Source: Streptomyces sp. Ag109_O5-1 (lineage in GTDB: Bacteria; Actinomycetota; Actinomycetes; Streptomycetales; Streptomycetaceae). From it: a DNA stretch of 64,000 nucleotides. Of the stretch, positions 27,256 to 36,800 are shown one piece after another; the first letter of the stretch is position 1, and each line of letters opens with the position of its first letter. The translations under genes and the position numbers were made by a program. Location: positions 2,914,001 to 2,978,000 of the forward strand of contig NZ_RKQF01000001.1 in assembly GCF_003814875.1 (NCBI RefSeq), read 5' to 3'. The notes under the pieces are model-generated. The model was not told the origin of the DNA. It ran no database searches and was given only the letters and a program-made list of their open reading frames with translations.

Positions 27256-27303
27256 CCGACGCCCGCTCCGGCAGCGGGGTATGAAGGCCGGAGCGGGCGT
27301 CGG
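27256..27303. promoter_or_regulatory. 17-bp stem-loop between xylF and xylG
   Basis: CCGACGCCCGCTCCGGC (27256-27272) pairs perfectly with 27287-27303 around a 14-base loop. It sits in the 336-base xylF-xylG gap (27102-27437), which has no other gene. With no U-run it is likely an RNA-stabilising or partial-termination element that lowers xylGH relative to xylF. Confidence 0.65.
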
Positions 27304-27437
27304 AGGAGTTTCGCGAGGCCGCCGGACGGATGGGGCACCTTGCGGAAGGGCCGGTCGTGTCGGGCAGCCGGGGCCCGGGTGTCGTACTGCGATCACCCGG
27401 GCGCTGGCGGCCGGAGCCTTACGGCTCCAGGGCCGGA

Positions 27438-28544
27438 CTACTGCAGGCCGGCAGCCTTGCAGGCCTTGGCGAACTCGCTGGTGCAGATGTCGGAGACGGT
27501 GTACAGACCGTCCTTGATCACCGTGTCCTTGATGTTGGCCTTGGTGACCGACACCGGGACCAGCAGCTGCGAGGGCACCTGGTCGCCGGAGCCGCTGGTC
27601 TGCGTGGAGGTGGCGAGCGAGGTGATGCTCTTGCCCTGCAGCAGGTCGACCGCGATCGTGGCGGCGGCGTCGGCCTCCGGCTTGAACGCCTTGTAGACGG
27701 TGGAGGACTGGGTGCCGGCGACGATGCGCTGGATGCCCGCGAGCTCCGCGTCCTGACCGGTCAGCGGGATACCGCTGATGCCGGCGCCCTTAAGGGTGGT
27801 GGCGATACCACCGGCCATGCCGTCGTTGGCGGAGTAGACGCCCGCGATGTTCTTGGCGCCCAGCTGGGTGATGGCCGCCTTCACCTTCTGCGCGGCGACG
27901 GTGTCCTTCCACAGGCCGGACTGCTCGTAGGCGATGTTGACCTTGCCGTCGAGGGCTTGGTGCGCGCCCTTCTTGAACTGGCCGGCGTTCGGGTCGGCGT
28001 CGTCACCGTTGATCATGACGATCTTGGACTTGGTGGTGGCCTTGGAGCCGAGGGCGCTCAGCAGGGCCTGGCCCTGGAGCTGGCCGACCTTGACGTTGTC
28101 GAAGGAGACGTAGGCCGAGACCTTGCCCTGGGCGAGACGGTCGTACGCGACGACCTTGACGCCCTTGGCCACGGCGGCGTCGATGGAGGACTTGATGGCC
28201 GCAGAGTCCTGGGCGGAGATCACGATGACCTTGACGCCCTTGGTGACCATGGTGCTGACCTGCTGGGCCTGCTTGGCCGCGTCACCCGCAGCGTTCGCGT
28301 AGTCGACCGTGCAGTCGGCACACAGCGACTTGACCTGCGCCTCGAAGTACGGGTGGTCGAACTTCTCGTAGCGCGCGGTCACGCTGTCCGGGAGCAGCAG
28401 GCCGATGGTCTTGCTGCCACCGGAGGAGCTGCTGCTGGACGAGTCGCTCTTCTTGTTGTCGCCGGCCTTGCCACAGGCGGCGAGCGACAGCGCCATGGAA
28501 ACCGCGGCGGTGCCGATGACGACTCTACGCATCGTTGCGTTCAT
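27438..28544 (-). CDS. xylF: Sugar-binding lipoprotein, XylF type
   Basis: 368 residues. A lipoprotein signal (VVIGTAAVSMALSLAACGK, lipobox LAAC) is followed by a Ser-rich linker and a type-1 periplasmic-binding fold with TIGLLLPDS, GVKVIVISAQDSAAI, VVAYDR and GVYSANDGMAGGIA, matching xylose- and ribose-binding proteins. It catches the sugar outside the membrane and passes it to XylH. GGGAGG lies 9 bases before the ATG at 28544. In the 122-base leader, GGCCGCA/TGCGGCC forms a small hairpin (28566-28583) and AAGTAAATACTT (28626) may be an operator. The ROK gene lies immediately upstream on the same strand. Confidence 0.93.
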   Translation of the reverse strand: MNATMRRVVIGTAAVSMALSLAACGKAGDNKKSDSSSSSSSGGSKTIGLLLPDSVTARYEKFDHPYFEAQVKSLCADCTVDYANAAGDAAKQAQQVSTMVTKGVKVIVISAQDSAAIKSSIDAAVAKGVKVVAYDRLAQGKVSAYVSFDNVKVGQLQGQALLSALGSKATTKSKIVMINGDDADPNAGQFKKGAHQALDGKVNIAYEQSGLWKDTVAAQKVKAAITQLGAKNIAGVYSANDGMAGGIATTLKGAGISGIPLTGQDAELAGIQRIVAGTQSSTVYKAFKPEADAAATIAVDLLQGKSITSLATSTQTSGSGDQVPSQLLVPVSVTKANIKDTVIKDGLYTVSDICTSEFAKACKAAGLQ

Positions 28545-28625
28545 TTGGGGGTGCCTCCCTGACAGGGCCGCAACGCTGCGGCCGAGGTGGCTCGAAGTCA
28601 ACTCGGCCGCAAGTTCGACGTCAAG

Positions 28626-28637
28626 AAGTAAATACTT
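28626..28637. promoter_or_regulatory. AAGTAAATACTT palindrome before xylF
   Basis: AAGTA-AA-TACTT lies about 82 bases upstream of the xylF start in an AT-rich island within GC-rich DNA. It is a plausible operator for the adjacent ROK repressor; no published consensus was checked. Confidence 0.4.
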
Positions 28638-28666
28638 AACGAGATGGCAACGGCGCCATTCGTTTT

Positions 28667-29866
28667 CTAAGTGAAGGCAGGTGCGACGACAGGCAGCGAG
28701 CCGTCCAAAAGGGTCGAATCGCCCATCTCGCTGAGCGCGAGGGCGAGCGCGCCGAGCACCTCGGCGCGGCCGCCAAGTGCCCCCGGGAGCACCGAGAGTT
28801 GGCGGGCCGCACTGGGAATCGCATAGCGCCCCACGGACTCTCTTATGGGCGCCAGGACCAGCTCTCCGGCCTCGGCGAGATCGCCGCCGAGGACCACCCG
28901 GCTCGGGTTCAGCAGGTTGCAGAGATTGGCCACACCGCTGCCGATGTGACGTCCGACATCTGCGATCACCCGGCGACAGCCGGCGTCGCCGTCCCGGGCC
29001 AGCCGTACGACGCCCTCCATGGTCAGGTCGGTGCCGTGACTGGGCTGGAGCAGCGGCAGCACGTAGCGGGCCGCCGCGAAGGTCTCCAGGCAGCCGCGGT
29101 TGCCGCACCGGCAGACCGGGCCGGCCTCGTCGAGCGTGATGTGCCCGATCTCGCCGGCTGTGCCGCCGGGACCTCGGTAGATCTTCCCGTTGATCACCAG
29201 TCCGGCGCCGACACCGCTGGCGACCTTGATGTAAGCAAGATCACGTACGCCCTTGCCGCTGCCCCAGACCAGCTCGCCGAGGGCGCCGAGGTTCGCGTCG
29301 TTGTCCACGTGCACGGGGACTCCGAGGCGCAGCCTCAGCTCCTCCGCGGGTCTCGCGCCGGTCCAGCCGGGCAGGATGGCGCTGGAACCGAGGGTGCCGG
29401 ACTCGACGTCGATCGGACCGGGGACACCCACGCCCACGCCGGCGATCTTCGAACGGTCCACGCCGGTCGCCGCGATCAGGCGGTTGACCAGCTCTTCGGC
29501 CCTGTCGAAGCCCTGACTGGACGACGCGTCCACGTCCAGGGGCTCGGACTCCTCGGCCAGCACCTGGTGGGCGAGGTTGCCGATCGCGACACGCAGGTGG
29601 GTATGGCCGAAGTCGATCCCTATGACAATGCCGGCATCACCGCTCAGACTCACGCTGCGGGCCCTGCGGCCGCCCGCCGACGTGGGCGTGACCTCGACCG
29701 TTCCGCCGTCCTTGAGCTCGCGCACAATGTTGGAGACCGTCGCAGCCGACAGGCCGGTCGTGCGCGCGATCTCCGCCTGCGTGAGCGATCCGGCCAGTCG
29801 TACGGCCCGTACGACACGTTCCAGGTTGGCTCGGTGCAGCGACGACTGCGACCCCGGAGTCTCCAT
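28667..29866 (-). CDS. rok7B7: ROK-family transcriptional regulator (Rok7B7-like)
   Basis: About 399 residues. The N-terminal winged helix-turn-helix reads LTQAEIARTTGLSAATVSNI (about residues 29-48). The sugar-kinase-like effector domain has GIDFGHTHLRVAIG, PGPIDVESG, the ExGH motif GEIGHITLDE and the zinc motif CRCGNRGCLETF. By position (between ngcEFG and xylFGH importers) and family it matches S. coelicolor SCO6008, Rok7B7, reported to control the xyl operon and wider carbon repression (recollection). The start is uncertain: the ATG at 29866 has GGGAG 11 bases upstream; 29887 and 29926 are alternatives. A Crp-like palindrome lies just upstream. Confidence 0.9.
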   Translation of the reverse strand: METPGSQSSLHRANLERVVRAVRLAGSLTQAEIARTTGLSAATVSNIVRELKDGGTVEVTPTSAGGRRARSVSLSGDAGIVIGIDFGHTHLRVAIGNLAHQVLAEESEPLDVDASSSQGFDRAEELVNRLIAATGVDRSKIAGVGVGVPGPIDVESGTLGSSAILPGWTGARPAEELRLRLGVPVHVDNDANLGALGELVWGSGKGVRDLAYIKVASGVGAGLVINGKIYRGPGGTAGEIGHITLDEAGPVCRCGNRGCLETFAAARYVLPLLQPSHGTDLTMEGVVRLARDGDAGCRRVIADVGRHIGSGVANLCNLLNPSRVVLGGDLAEAGELVLAPIRESVGRYAIPSAARQLSVLPGALGGRAEVLGALALALSEMGDSTLLDGSLPVVAPAFT

Positions 29867-29912
29867 CGACCCATCCACTCCCGCCATCGGAGGCGGCCAC
29901 GGCGCCGCCAAG

Positions 29913-29926
29913 GTGACCCAGGTCAC
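29913..29926. promoter_or_regulatory. Crp-type site upstream of the ROK gene
   Basis: GTGACCCAGGTCAC is a near-perfect palindrome and fits the GTG-N6-GNCAC pattern reported for S. coelicolor Crp (from memory). It lies 47-60 bases before the chosen start. The rest of 29927-30117 has no gene; it includes a GGGTCAC half-site near 29939. Confidence 0.45.
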
Positions 29927-30117
29927 ATCTGCGGAACCGGGTCACTTACAAGTTATGAACTCCAAGCTCTGCTGAACGGGTTACCGGCGTCAAGTCCTTG
30001 ACAGAAATCATTGGCGGTTCGGTGGTTTCTCTGTGGACACGCCGTGGACATGTCTAGGCCACTGCAGAGCAGGTGGGAGAGGGGGTGGATGGTGCGGCCG
30101 AGTGGGTCTGCGCGGGT

Positions 30118-30157
30118 GCGTTGTGGCTGGTCGCGCACTTCCCCGCGCCCCTTGAGC
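30118..30157 (+). repeat. Interspersed repeat, copy E
   Basis: GCGTTGTGGCTGGTCGCGCA then CTTCCCCGCGCCCCTTGAG, the same module as copies A-D. It lies just after the ngcG stop, where it may help end the ngc transcript. Confidence 0.6.
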
Positions 30158-30171
30158 CGGCCAACGCTTCG

Positions 30172-31071
30172 TTACTTCAAAGCTCCCGCTGTAAGCCCGG
30201 CCACCACCTGGCGCTGGAAGATGATGTATGCGGCAAGTACCGGGAGCATCGCCATCACCAGGCCCGCGAAAAGACCGGACCAGTCGCCCTTGTAGCCCTG
30301 GCTCACCGCCAGCTGGACCAGGCCCTGGGTGAGGACGTGTTTGTCGGGGTCCGTGTTCAGGACCGTCGGGAGCATGTACTGGTTCCACTGACCCAGGAAG
30401 TTGAAGATCCCGACGCTGATCAGGCCTGGCTTCGCCATCGGCAGCATGATCTGGAAGAACGTACGGGTGTGCGAGGCGCCGTCGACGAAGGCGGCCTCGG
30501 CCACCGAGGTGGGCAGGGTGCGGAAGAACGCCGTGAGGAAGAACACCGTGAACGGCAGCGAGTACGCGATGTAGACCAGGATCAGGCCGTGGATCGTGTT
30601 CAGCAGGCCCAAGTTGTTCACGACGTAGAACAGCGGGACCAGCGCGAGCATGATCGGGAAGCTCATGCCGCCGATGAACAGGTAGTAGATGAAGCGGTTG
30701 CCCGGGAAGTCGAAGCGGGCCAGGACATAGGCCGCCATCGAGCCGAGGACCAGGGTGCCGATGAGCGAACCGCCCACCACCAGGATGGTGTTCAGGAAGT
30801 AGTCGCTCATGTTGGCCTGGGTCCAGGCCCGCGACCAGTTGTCGAAGTGCAGCTTGTCGGGCAGCGCCCAGGGCGAGCTGAAGATCGACCTGTCGTCCTT
30901 GAACGATGTCATCACCGCCCAGAGCAGCGGTGTGACCACCATGACCGCCCAGATGACCAGGACGCCGTGGGAGAAGACGTTGAGGACCGTGCCCTCGCGC
31001 TTTCGCCGGGGCCGCTCCGGCGCGGGGGGTTCCGCCTCGGTGACACTGACGTCGGTCTCGGTCGTCGTCAT
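30172..31071 (-). CDS. ngcG: Aminosugar/chitobiose ABC permease, NgcG type
   Basis: 299 residues, six predicted helices, CUT1 MalG type. The EAA loop VAEAAFVDGASHTRTFFQIM and PMAKPGLISVGIFN match the coupling region. With NgcF it forms the channel for N-acetylglucosamine/diacetylchitobiose brought by NgcE; the ATPase is probably supplied elsewhere, since none is encoded here (the shared MsiK in Streptomyces, from family knowledge). Its ATG lies 4 bases after the ngcF stop. Confidence 0.9.
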   Translation of the reverse strand: MTTTETDVSVTEAEPPAPERPRRKREGTVLNVFSHGVLVIWAVMVVTPLLWAVMTSFKDDRSIFSSPWALPDKLHFDNWSRAWTQANMSDYFLNTILVVGGSLIGTLVLGSMAAYVLARFDFPGNRFIYYLFIGGMSFPIMLALVPLFYVVNNLGLLNTIHGLILVYIAYSLPFTVFFLTAFFRTLPTSVAEAAFVDGASHTRTFFQIMLPMAKPGLISVGIFNFLGQWNQYMLPTVLNTDPDKHVLTQGLVQLAVSQGYKGDWSGLFAGLVMAMLPVLAAYIIFQRQVVAGLTAGALK

Positions 31072-31075
31072 CGCT

Positions 31076-32002
31076 TCAGTACTCCAGCCGCTCGCGACGG
31101 CCCAGCCGCATCACGATCGCCGCGAAGGCGAGCGTGACGACCAGCAGGGCGACGCCGATGGTGGTGGCGTAGGCGGCCTGACCGTCCCGGAACGCCTTCT
31201 GGTACACGTACAGGACCATGACGGTCGTCGAGTAGTCGGGACCGCCCGGTCCGGTCGTCATGATCTGTACGACTGCGAACGACTCGGCGCCGAGCGCGAG
31301 GATGCCCATGTAGACCCAGCCGGACTGCACGGTGTCCCAGAGCAGCGGCAGGGTGATGCGGAAGAAGGTGGCGGCGCGGCCGGCGCCGTCGAGCAGGGCG
31401 GCCTCGTAGAGGTCCGCGGGGATCGACGCCATGCCCGCGGAGAAGAGGACCACGAAGAAACCGACCGTGGACCAGACCAGTACGGCCATCACACACCACA
31501 GGGCGAGGCTCGGGTCGCCGAGCCAGAGCGGCTGGACATGGTCCAGACCGATTCCGCGCAACAGTGAATTGATCGCGCCGCTGTCCGGGTTGTAGGCGAA
31601 GGCGAACAGCAGCGAGACGATCGCGATCGACAGCACCTGCGGGAAGAAATAGACGATCTTGTAGAAGGAGGAGCCCCGGACACCGGTGATCACGGGGCCG
31701 CCCTTCCTTCTCCGACCGCCGACATTGATCATGAAGGCGAAGAACAGTGCCAGGCTGATCGTCACCAGCGGCAGCACGACCGCGAACATCAAGCTGTGCT
31801 GCAAGGACTTCCAGAAGATGTCGTCGTGCAGCATCCTCTTGTAATTGTCCAGGCCGACCATCTTGAATTCGGGGCTCAGACCGGTCCAGTCCGTGAACGA
31901 GTAGTAGATGGACTGGACGAACGGCCAGACCACAAAGAGCGCGTACAGTCCGAGGGGCAACGCCAGAAACCCCACGATGAACCGGTACTTGCCGTGCTGC
32001 AT
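31076..32002 (-). CDS. ngcF: Aminosugar/chitobiose ABC permease, NgcF type
   Basis: 308 residues, six predicted helices, MalF type. The EAA loop is ADLYEAALLDGAGRAATFFR followed by ITLPLLWDTVQ. The start codon is the ATG at 32002, five bases after GGAG; a GTG two codons upstream is possible. It lies 38 bases after the ngcE stop. Substrate assignment rests on neighbours and synteny with SCO6005-6007 (recollection). Confidence 0.9.
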   Translation of the reverse strand: MQHGKYRFIVGFLALPLGLYALFVVWPFVQSIYYSFTDWTGLSPEFKMVGLDNYKRMLHDDIFWKSLQHSLMFAVVLPLVTISLALFFAFMINVGGRRRKGGPVITGVRGSSFYKIVYFFPQVLSIAIVSLLFAFAYNPDSGAINSLLRGIGLDHVQPLWLGDPSLALWCVMAVLVWSTVGFFVVLFSAGMASIPADLYEAALLDGAGRAATFFRITLPLLWDTVQSGWVYMGILALGAESFAVVQIMTTGPGGPDYSTTVMVLYVYQKAFRDGQAAYATTIGVALLVVTLAFAAIVMRLGRRERLEY

Positions 32003-32040
32003 CGCCACTCCGGTGCCGAGAGGGAATGTCCTGCCGGTGC

Positions 32041-33492
32041 TTACTGGTGCTTGTAGTGCTTGATCGAGGTGTCCTTGGCGGCCTCGTCGGCAAAGCCCTG
32101 GATCTTCTGGATGGTCTCCGCCGGGGTGAGCCGGCCGGCCATCATCTCGCCGAGGCCGGCGACTCCGATCTTCTCCTTCTGGAGCTGCACGTACCAGTCC
32201 TGCATCCGCGGGTTGACCACGTTCGACCCGGCCAGCTTCAGCGCGGCCACACCGGAGGTGAGGCCCGGGGTGAGGGTGATGCCGTCGGTGCCGCCGTTGT
32301 ACGCGGTCAGCGACTTCACCTTCGACGTGAAGTTCTTGGAGGAGGCCTCGCTGAGCATGATGCGCAGCTGCTCCATGCCGCCCGGGGCGTTCGCGGCCTT
32401 GGCCGGGACGATGAACGGCTCGCCGCCGGAGGCCCAGATGGTGCCGAACGGCATCTTGTCGTTCTTGTCGATGCCGGTGGGCGCGGAGACGGCGAGGTTG
32501 AAGTCGGACGGGATGACGTTCGCCGACTCGTTCTCCACCCAGGAGCCGTTCGGGATGAACAGGGCCTTGCCCTGCGCCCAGGCGGTCTGCGACTGGATGT
32601 GGTCGAGGCCGGGGGTGCCCTGGAGGATGTAGCCCTTCTTGTAGAGCTCGTAGTAGGCCTCGAAACACGCCTTGACGGCCGGGTGTTTCCAGGCGTTCGG
32701 CTCCAGGTTGTCGATCGCGTTCAGGACTTCGACGCCACCGACCTTGCCGATCATCGGGTAGAGGGAGAAGGGGATGTAGTACGGGTACTTGCCCGCGTAC
32801 GTCCAGCCCGCCATCCCCTTCTTCTTGGCCTTCTCGCAGACGGCGATCATCTGGTCCCAGGTCTGCGGGTACTCCGCGTCCAGCGAGTCCAGGGCCTTCT
32901 GCGAGTACCAGACGCCGTAGACCGTGTAGGCGTAGTACATGATCCAGATCGGGTTGCCGTCGAACTGGCCCATCTCGACGATGCCGGGCCGCAGTGTGTC
33001 GCGGACCTTCTTGTTCGGGTCGTCGTACGACGGCGCGTCGAACAGCGGGGTGAGATCGGCCAGCTGGTTCTTGCCGACCAGCACGCCCATGTCCATCTGC
33101 TCGGCACCGGAGTTGTCGATGAGGTCCGGCGGGGTGCCCTGGTTGAAGCGGGGCTGGAGGGTGGACTGGATCTTCTGGGTGGCGGAGAACTTGACCGTGG
33201 CCTTCGGGAAGTCCTTCTCGTAGATCTTCACGGCGTCCTGTGCGTACTCCTTGCCGAAACCGCCGTCGAAGAGGACGAATTCCATCTTCGCGGTCTCGTT
33301 GACGCCGAGCGGGTTCTTCGCCGTCTTCTTGCCTGTCTTGTCCTTCGACTGGCCACCGCCGCCACTGCTGGCACAGGCGGAGAGGAATCCGACGGCGGGG
33401 ACCGAAAACAGGCCGAGTGCGGCGGACCGCTTGATCAGATCGCGACGGCCGACGCCCTCGGAACCATGGTTCGCTGCGGAAGTGGATCCCAT
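32041..33492 (-). CDS. ngcE: Extracellular solute-binding lipoprotein, NgcE type
   Basis: 483 residues. The signal combines a twin-arginine-like GRRDLIKRSAALGLF with a lipobox (LSAC), so it is probably a Tat-exported lipoprotein. The mature part is a CUT1 family-1 binding protein (NQGTPPDLIDNSGAEQMDMG; WGYKALDS-type region reads YGVWYSQKALDSL). It matches the NgcE component of the N-acetylglucosamine/diacetylchitobiose importer by operon position beside Rok7B7. The ATG at 33492 has GAGGA about 7 bases upstream; a TTG two codons earlier is less likely. It is transcribed divergently from the GH92 gene across a 351-base region. Confidence 0.9.
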   Translation of the reverse strand: MGSTSAANHGSEGVGRRDLIKRSAALGLFSVPAVGFLSACASSGGGGQSKDKTGKKTAKNPLGVNETAKMEFVLFDGGFGKEYAQDAVKIYEKDFPKATVKFSATQKIQSTLQPRFNQGTPPDLIDNSGAEQMDMGVLVGKNQLADLTPLFDAPSYDDPNKKVRDTLRPGIVEMGQFDGNPIWIMYYAYTVYGVWYSQKALDSLDAEYPQTWDQMIAVCEKAKKKGMAGWTYAGKYPYYIPFSLYPMIGKVGGVEVLNAIDNLEPNAWKHPAVKACFEAYYELYKKGYILQGTPGLDHIQSQTAWAQGKALFIPNGSWVENESANVIPSDFNLAVSAPTGIDKNDKMPFGTIWASGGEPFIVPAKAANAPGGMEQLRIMLSEASSKNFTSKVKSLTAYNGGTDGITLTPGLTSGVAALKLAGSNVVNPRMQDWYVQLQKEKIGVAGLGEMMAGRLTPAETIQKIQGFADEAAKDTSIKHYKHQ

Positions 33493-33843
33493 GCTCAAGT
33501 CCTCGCCTTCTCCAGGACTCAGGCGGTGAACCGGATCCTCCCGGCACCGCGGTCGGGTAGTGCTGGGTCGTGCAGGAAGTCACGCAGGAAACGCCGACAG
33601 GTATAGTCCACTTCCCGCCAGCGGGGCAAGATCGAATGCAAGGTTGGCCGCTGGTCTTTTCCTAGTTGAGACCTGTCGGAAATATGAGCGACCTGTGTAC
33701 GCCTTGCCGGAAAAAGAGCCGACATAGCCCCCTGAATGCCGCACCCAACACCCTTGACATCACGGGCCACTTGACCACCTACTGGTTCCTGCGCCACTCG
33801 GCTGACAACGTTGTCTCACGTGGCAGGGAGGGTACCCGTTTTG
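33493..33843. promoter_or_regulatory. Divergent control region of ngcE and GH92
   Basis: 351 bases without a gene. It is locally AT-rich between about 33600 and 33720. It contains GGTCT-N11-AGACC (33653-33673), a loose inverted repeat that only half fits a DasR-type site, direct repeats of GACCTGT (33670 and 33691 areas), and the LacI-type palindrome listed separately. Confidence 0.5.
33804..33815. promoter_or_regulatory. LacI-type operator before GH92
   Basis: GACAACGTTGTC is a perfect 12-bp palindrome with the central CG typical of LacI/GalR operators. It lies 29 bases upstream of the GH92 start. Confidence 0.6.
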
Positions 33844-36800
33844 ATGCAGCGGAAGACGCAGCGAAGAACAGGACACAGATCCGGTACGGCGGTCGTGATC
33901 ACGGCCGCCGTAGTCATGGCACTGGGTTCCCAGGGAGCCGCGGTCGCCCTGCCCGCCAAGGCACCGGCCGCCGCCACCCAGTTCGCATCCTCGTTCGAGT
34001 CCGGTGATCCGGCGCCGGACTGGACCGACACCGTCGACACGGATCCGGCCGGCGCCCCGCGCGCCTCGGGCGTCGACGGCGGCTACAGCACGGGCATCCC
34101 CGGCAATGTCACCGACCATGTGACCGACCTGCGGGCGAGCGGGGAGAACACCGGGGCGGGCGAGGTGAAGGAGAACCTCGTCGACGGCGAGCCGGGCACC
34201 AAGTGGCTCACCTTCCAGCCCACCGGCTGGGCGGAGTTCGACTTCGACAAGCCCATCAAGCTGGTGACCTACGCCCTCACCTCGGCGAACGACTACGCCG
34301 AACGCGACCCGCAGGACTGGACCCTCCAGGGCTCGACGGACGGCAAGGACTGGAAGACCGTCGACACCCGGACCGGCGAATCCTTCACGGAACGGTTCCA
34401 GACCCAGTCGTACGACGTCTCCGCCCCCGCCGAGTACCAGCACTTCCGCCTCGACGTCACGAAGAACAACGGCGCCTCGGACATCCTCCAGATCGCCGAC
34501 GTCCAGTTCTCCACGGGCGGCAGCGGCGGGCCGGTGCCCCAGGACATGCTCTCGCTGGTCGACCACGGCCCGAGCGGCTCGCCGACCGCGAAGGCGCGGG
34601 CCGGGTTCACCGGGACACATGCGCTGCGCTACGCCGGACGGCACACGGCGAGCGGCCGCGCGTACTCGTACAACAAGGTCTTCGACGTGAACGTGGCCGT
34701 CGGCCGCGACACGCGGTTGTCGTACCGGATCTTCCCGTCGATGGCCGACGGCGACCTCGACTACGACGCCACCAACGTCTCCGTGGACCTGGCCTTCACC
34801 GACGGTACGTATCTGAGCGACCTGGGGGCCACGGACCAGCACGGTTTCGCGCTGTCCCCGCGCGGACAGGGCGCGTCGAAGGCGCTGTACGTCAACCAGT
34901 GGAACAACGTCTCCTCGGTGATCGGTTCGGTCGCGGCCGGTAAGACGGTCGACCGGATCCTGGTCGGGTACGACTCCCCCGCGGGCCCGGCCAAGTTCCG
35001 CGGCTGGATCGACGACGTGTCGCTGAAGCCGGTGGCCCCCGAGAAGCCCAGGGCGCATCTGGCCGACTACGCGCTGACTACCCGGGGCACCAACTCCAGC
35101 GGCAGCTTCTCGCGCGGCAACGACTTCCCGGCGACGGCGCTCCCGCACGGCTTCAACTTCTGGACGCCGGTGACCAACGCGTCCTCGCTCAGCTGGCTGT
35201 ACGAGTACGCACATGCGAACAACGACGACAACCTGCCGACGATCCAGGCGTTCAGCGCGAGCCATGAGCCCAGCCCCTGGATGGGCGACCGGCAGACCTT
35301 CCAGGTGATGCCGTCGGCCGCCACGGGTACCCCGGACACCGGCCGGACGGCGCGGGAACTCGCCTTCCGGCACGAGAACGAGACCGCGCGGCCGTACTAC
35401 TACGGGGTGCGGTTCGAGAACGGGCTCAAGGCGGAGATAGCGCCGACCGACCACGCGGCCTCGCTGCGCTTCACCTACCCGGGCACGGACGCGAGCGTGA
35501 TCTTCGACAACGTGACCGAGCAGGCGGGACTGACCCTCGACAAGGAGCACGGGATCGTCACCGGCTTCTCGGACGTCAAGTCCGGGCTGTCGACGGGTGC
35601 GACACGGCTGTTCGTGTACGGCGTCTTCGACAGGCCCGTGACGGGCGGCGACTCCAGCGGGGTCAAGGGCTACCTCCGCTTCGACACCGGCTCCGACCAC
35701 ACCGTCACCCTGCACCTGGCCACCTCCCTCATCAGCATCGAACAGGCGAAGGACAACCTGCGCCAGGAGATCCCGGACGGCACCTCCTTCGACACGGTGA
35801 AGGCGCAGGCCCGCAAGGTCTGGGACCGGCTGCTGGGCAAGGTGGAGGTGGAGGGCGCCACGGCCGACCAGCTGACCACCCTCTACTCCAGCATGTACCG
35901 GCTGTACCTGTACCCCAACTCCGGCTTCGAGAAGATCGGCTCGGTCTACCAGTACGCCTCCCCCTTCTCGCCGATGACCAGCCAGGACACCCCGACGCAC
36001 ACCGGCGCGAAGATCGTGGACGGCAAGGTGTACGTCAACAACGGCTTCTGGGACACGTATCGCACGACCTGGCCGGCGTACAGCCTGCTGACGCCCTCTC
36101 AGGCGGGCGAGATGGTCGACGGGTTCGTACAGCAGTACAAGGACGGCGGCTGGACCTCGCGCTGGTCCTCCCCCGGCTACGCCGACCTGATGACCGGCAC
36201 CTCCTCGGACGTGGCGTTCGCCGACGCGTACGTCAAGGGCGTGGACTTCGACGCGAAGGCGGCGTACGAGGCGGCGCTCAAGAACGCGACGGTCGTACCC
36301 CCGTCGTCCGGCGTGGGCCGCAAGGGCATGACGACCTCTCCCTTCCTCGGCTACACCAGCGACGACACCCGCGAGGGCCTGTCGTGGGCGATGGAGGGGT
36401 ACGTCAACGACTACGGCATCGCCGAGATGGGCAAGGCCCTGTACAAGAAGACGGGCGAGAAGCGCTACAAGGAGGAGTCGGACTACTTCCTCAACCGCGC
36501 CCGGGACTATGTGGACCTCTTCGACTCCAAGGCCGGTTTCTTCCAGGGCAAGGACGCCCAGGGCAAGTGGCGGGTGGACTCCTCGGCGTACGACCCGCGC
36601 GTCTGGGGCTACGACTACACGGAGACCAACGGCTGGGGCTACGCCTTCACCGCACCGCAGGACAGCCGTGGCCTCGCCAACCTGTACGGCGGCCGGAGCG
36701 GCCTCGCCGACAAGCTCGACGAGTTCTTCGCGACACCCGAGACGGCCTCCCCCGACTTCGTCGGCTCGTACGGCGGGGTCATCCACGAGATGACCGAGGC

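Noticed and set aside
27780..27800. TTA-like triplets in leftward genes (for example CCTTAAGG in xylF)
   Set aside because: In the correct frame these read CTT AAG or N-TAC, not TTA.
33651..33674. Possible DasR (dre) site before ngcE
   Set aside because: Only one half (GCTGGTCT) fits; the other half is displaced by 11 bases, too far for the known 16-bp element.
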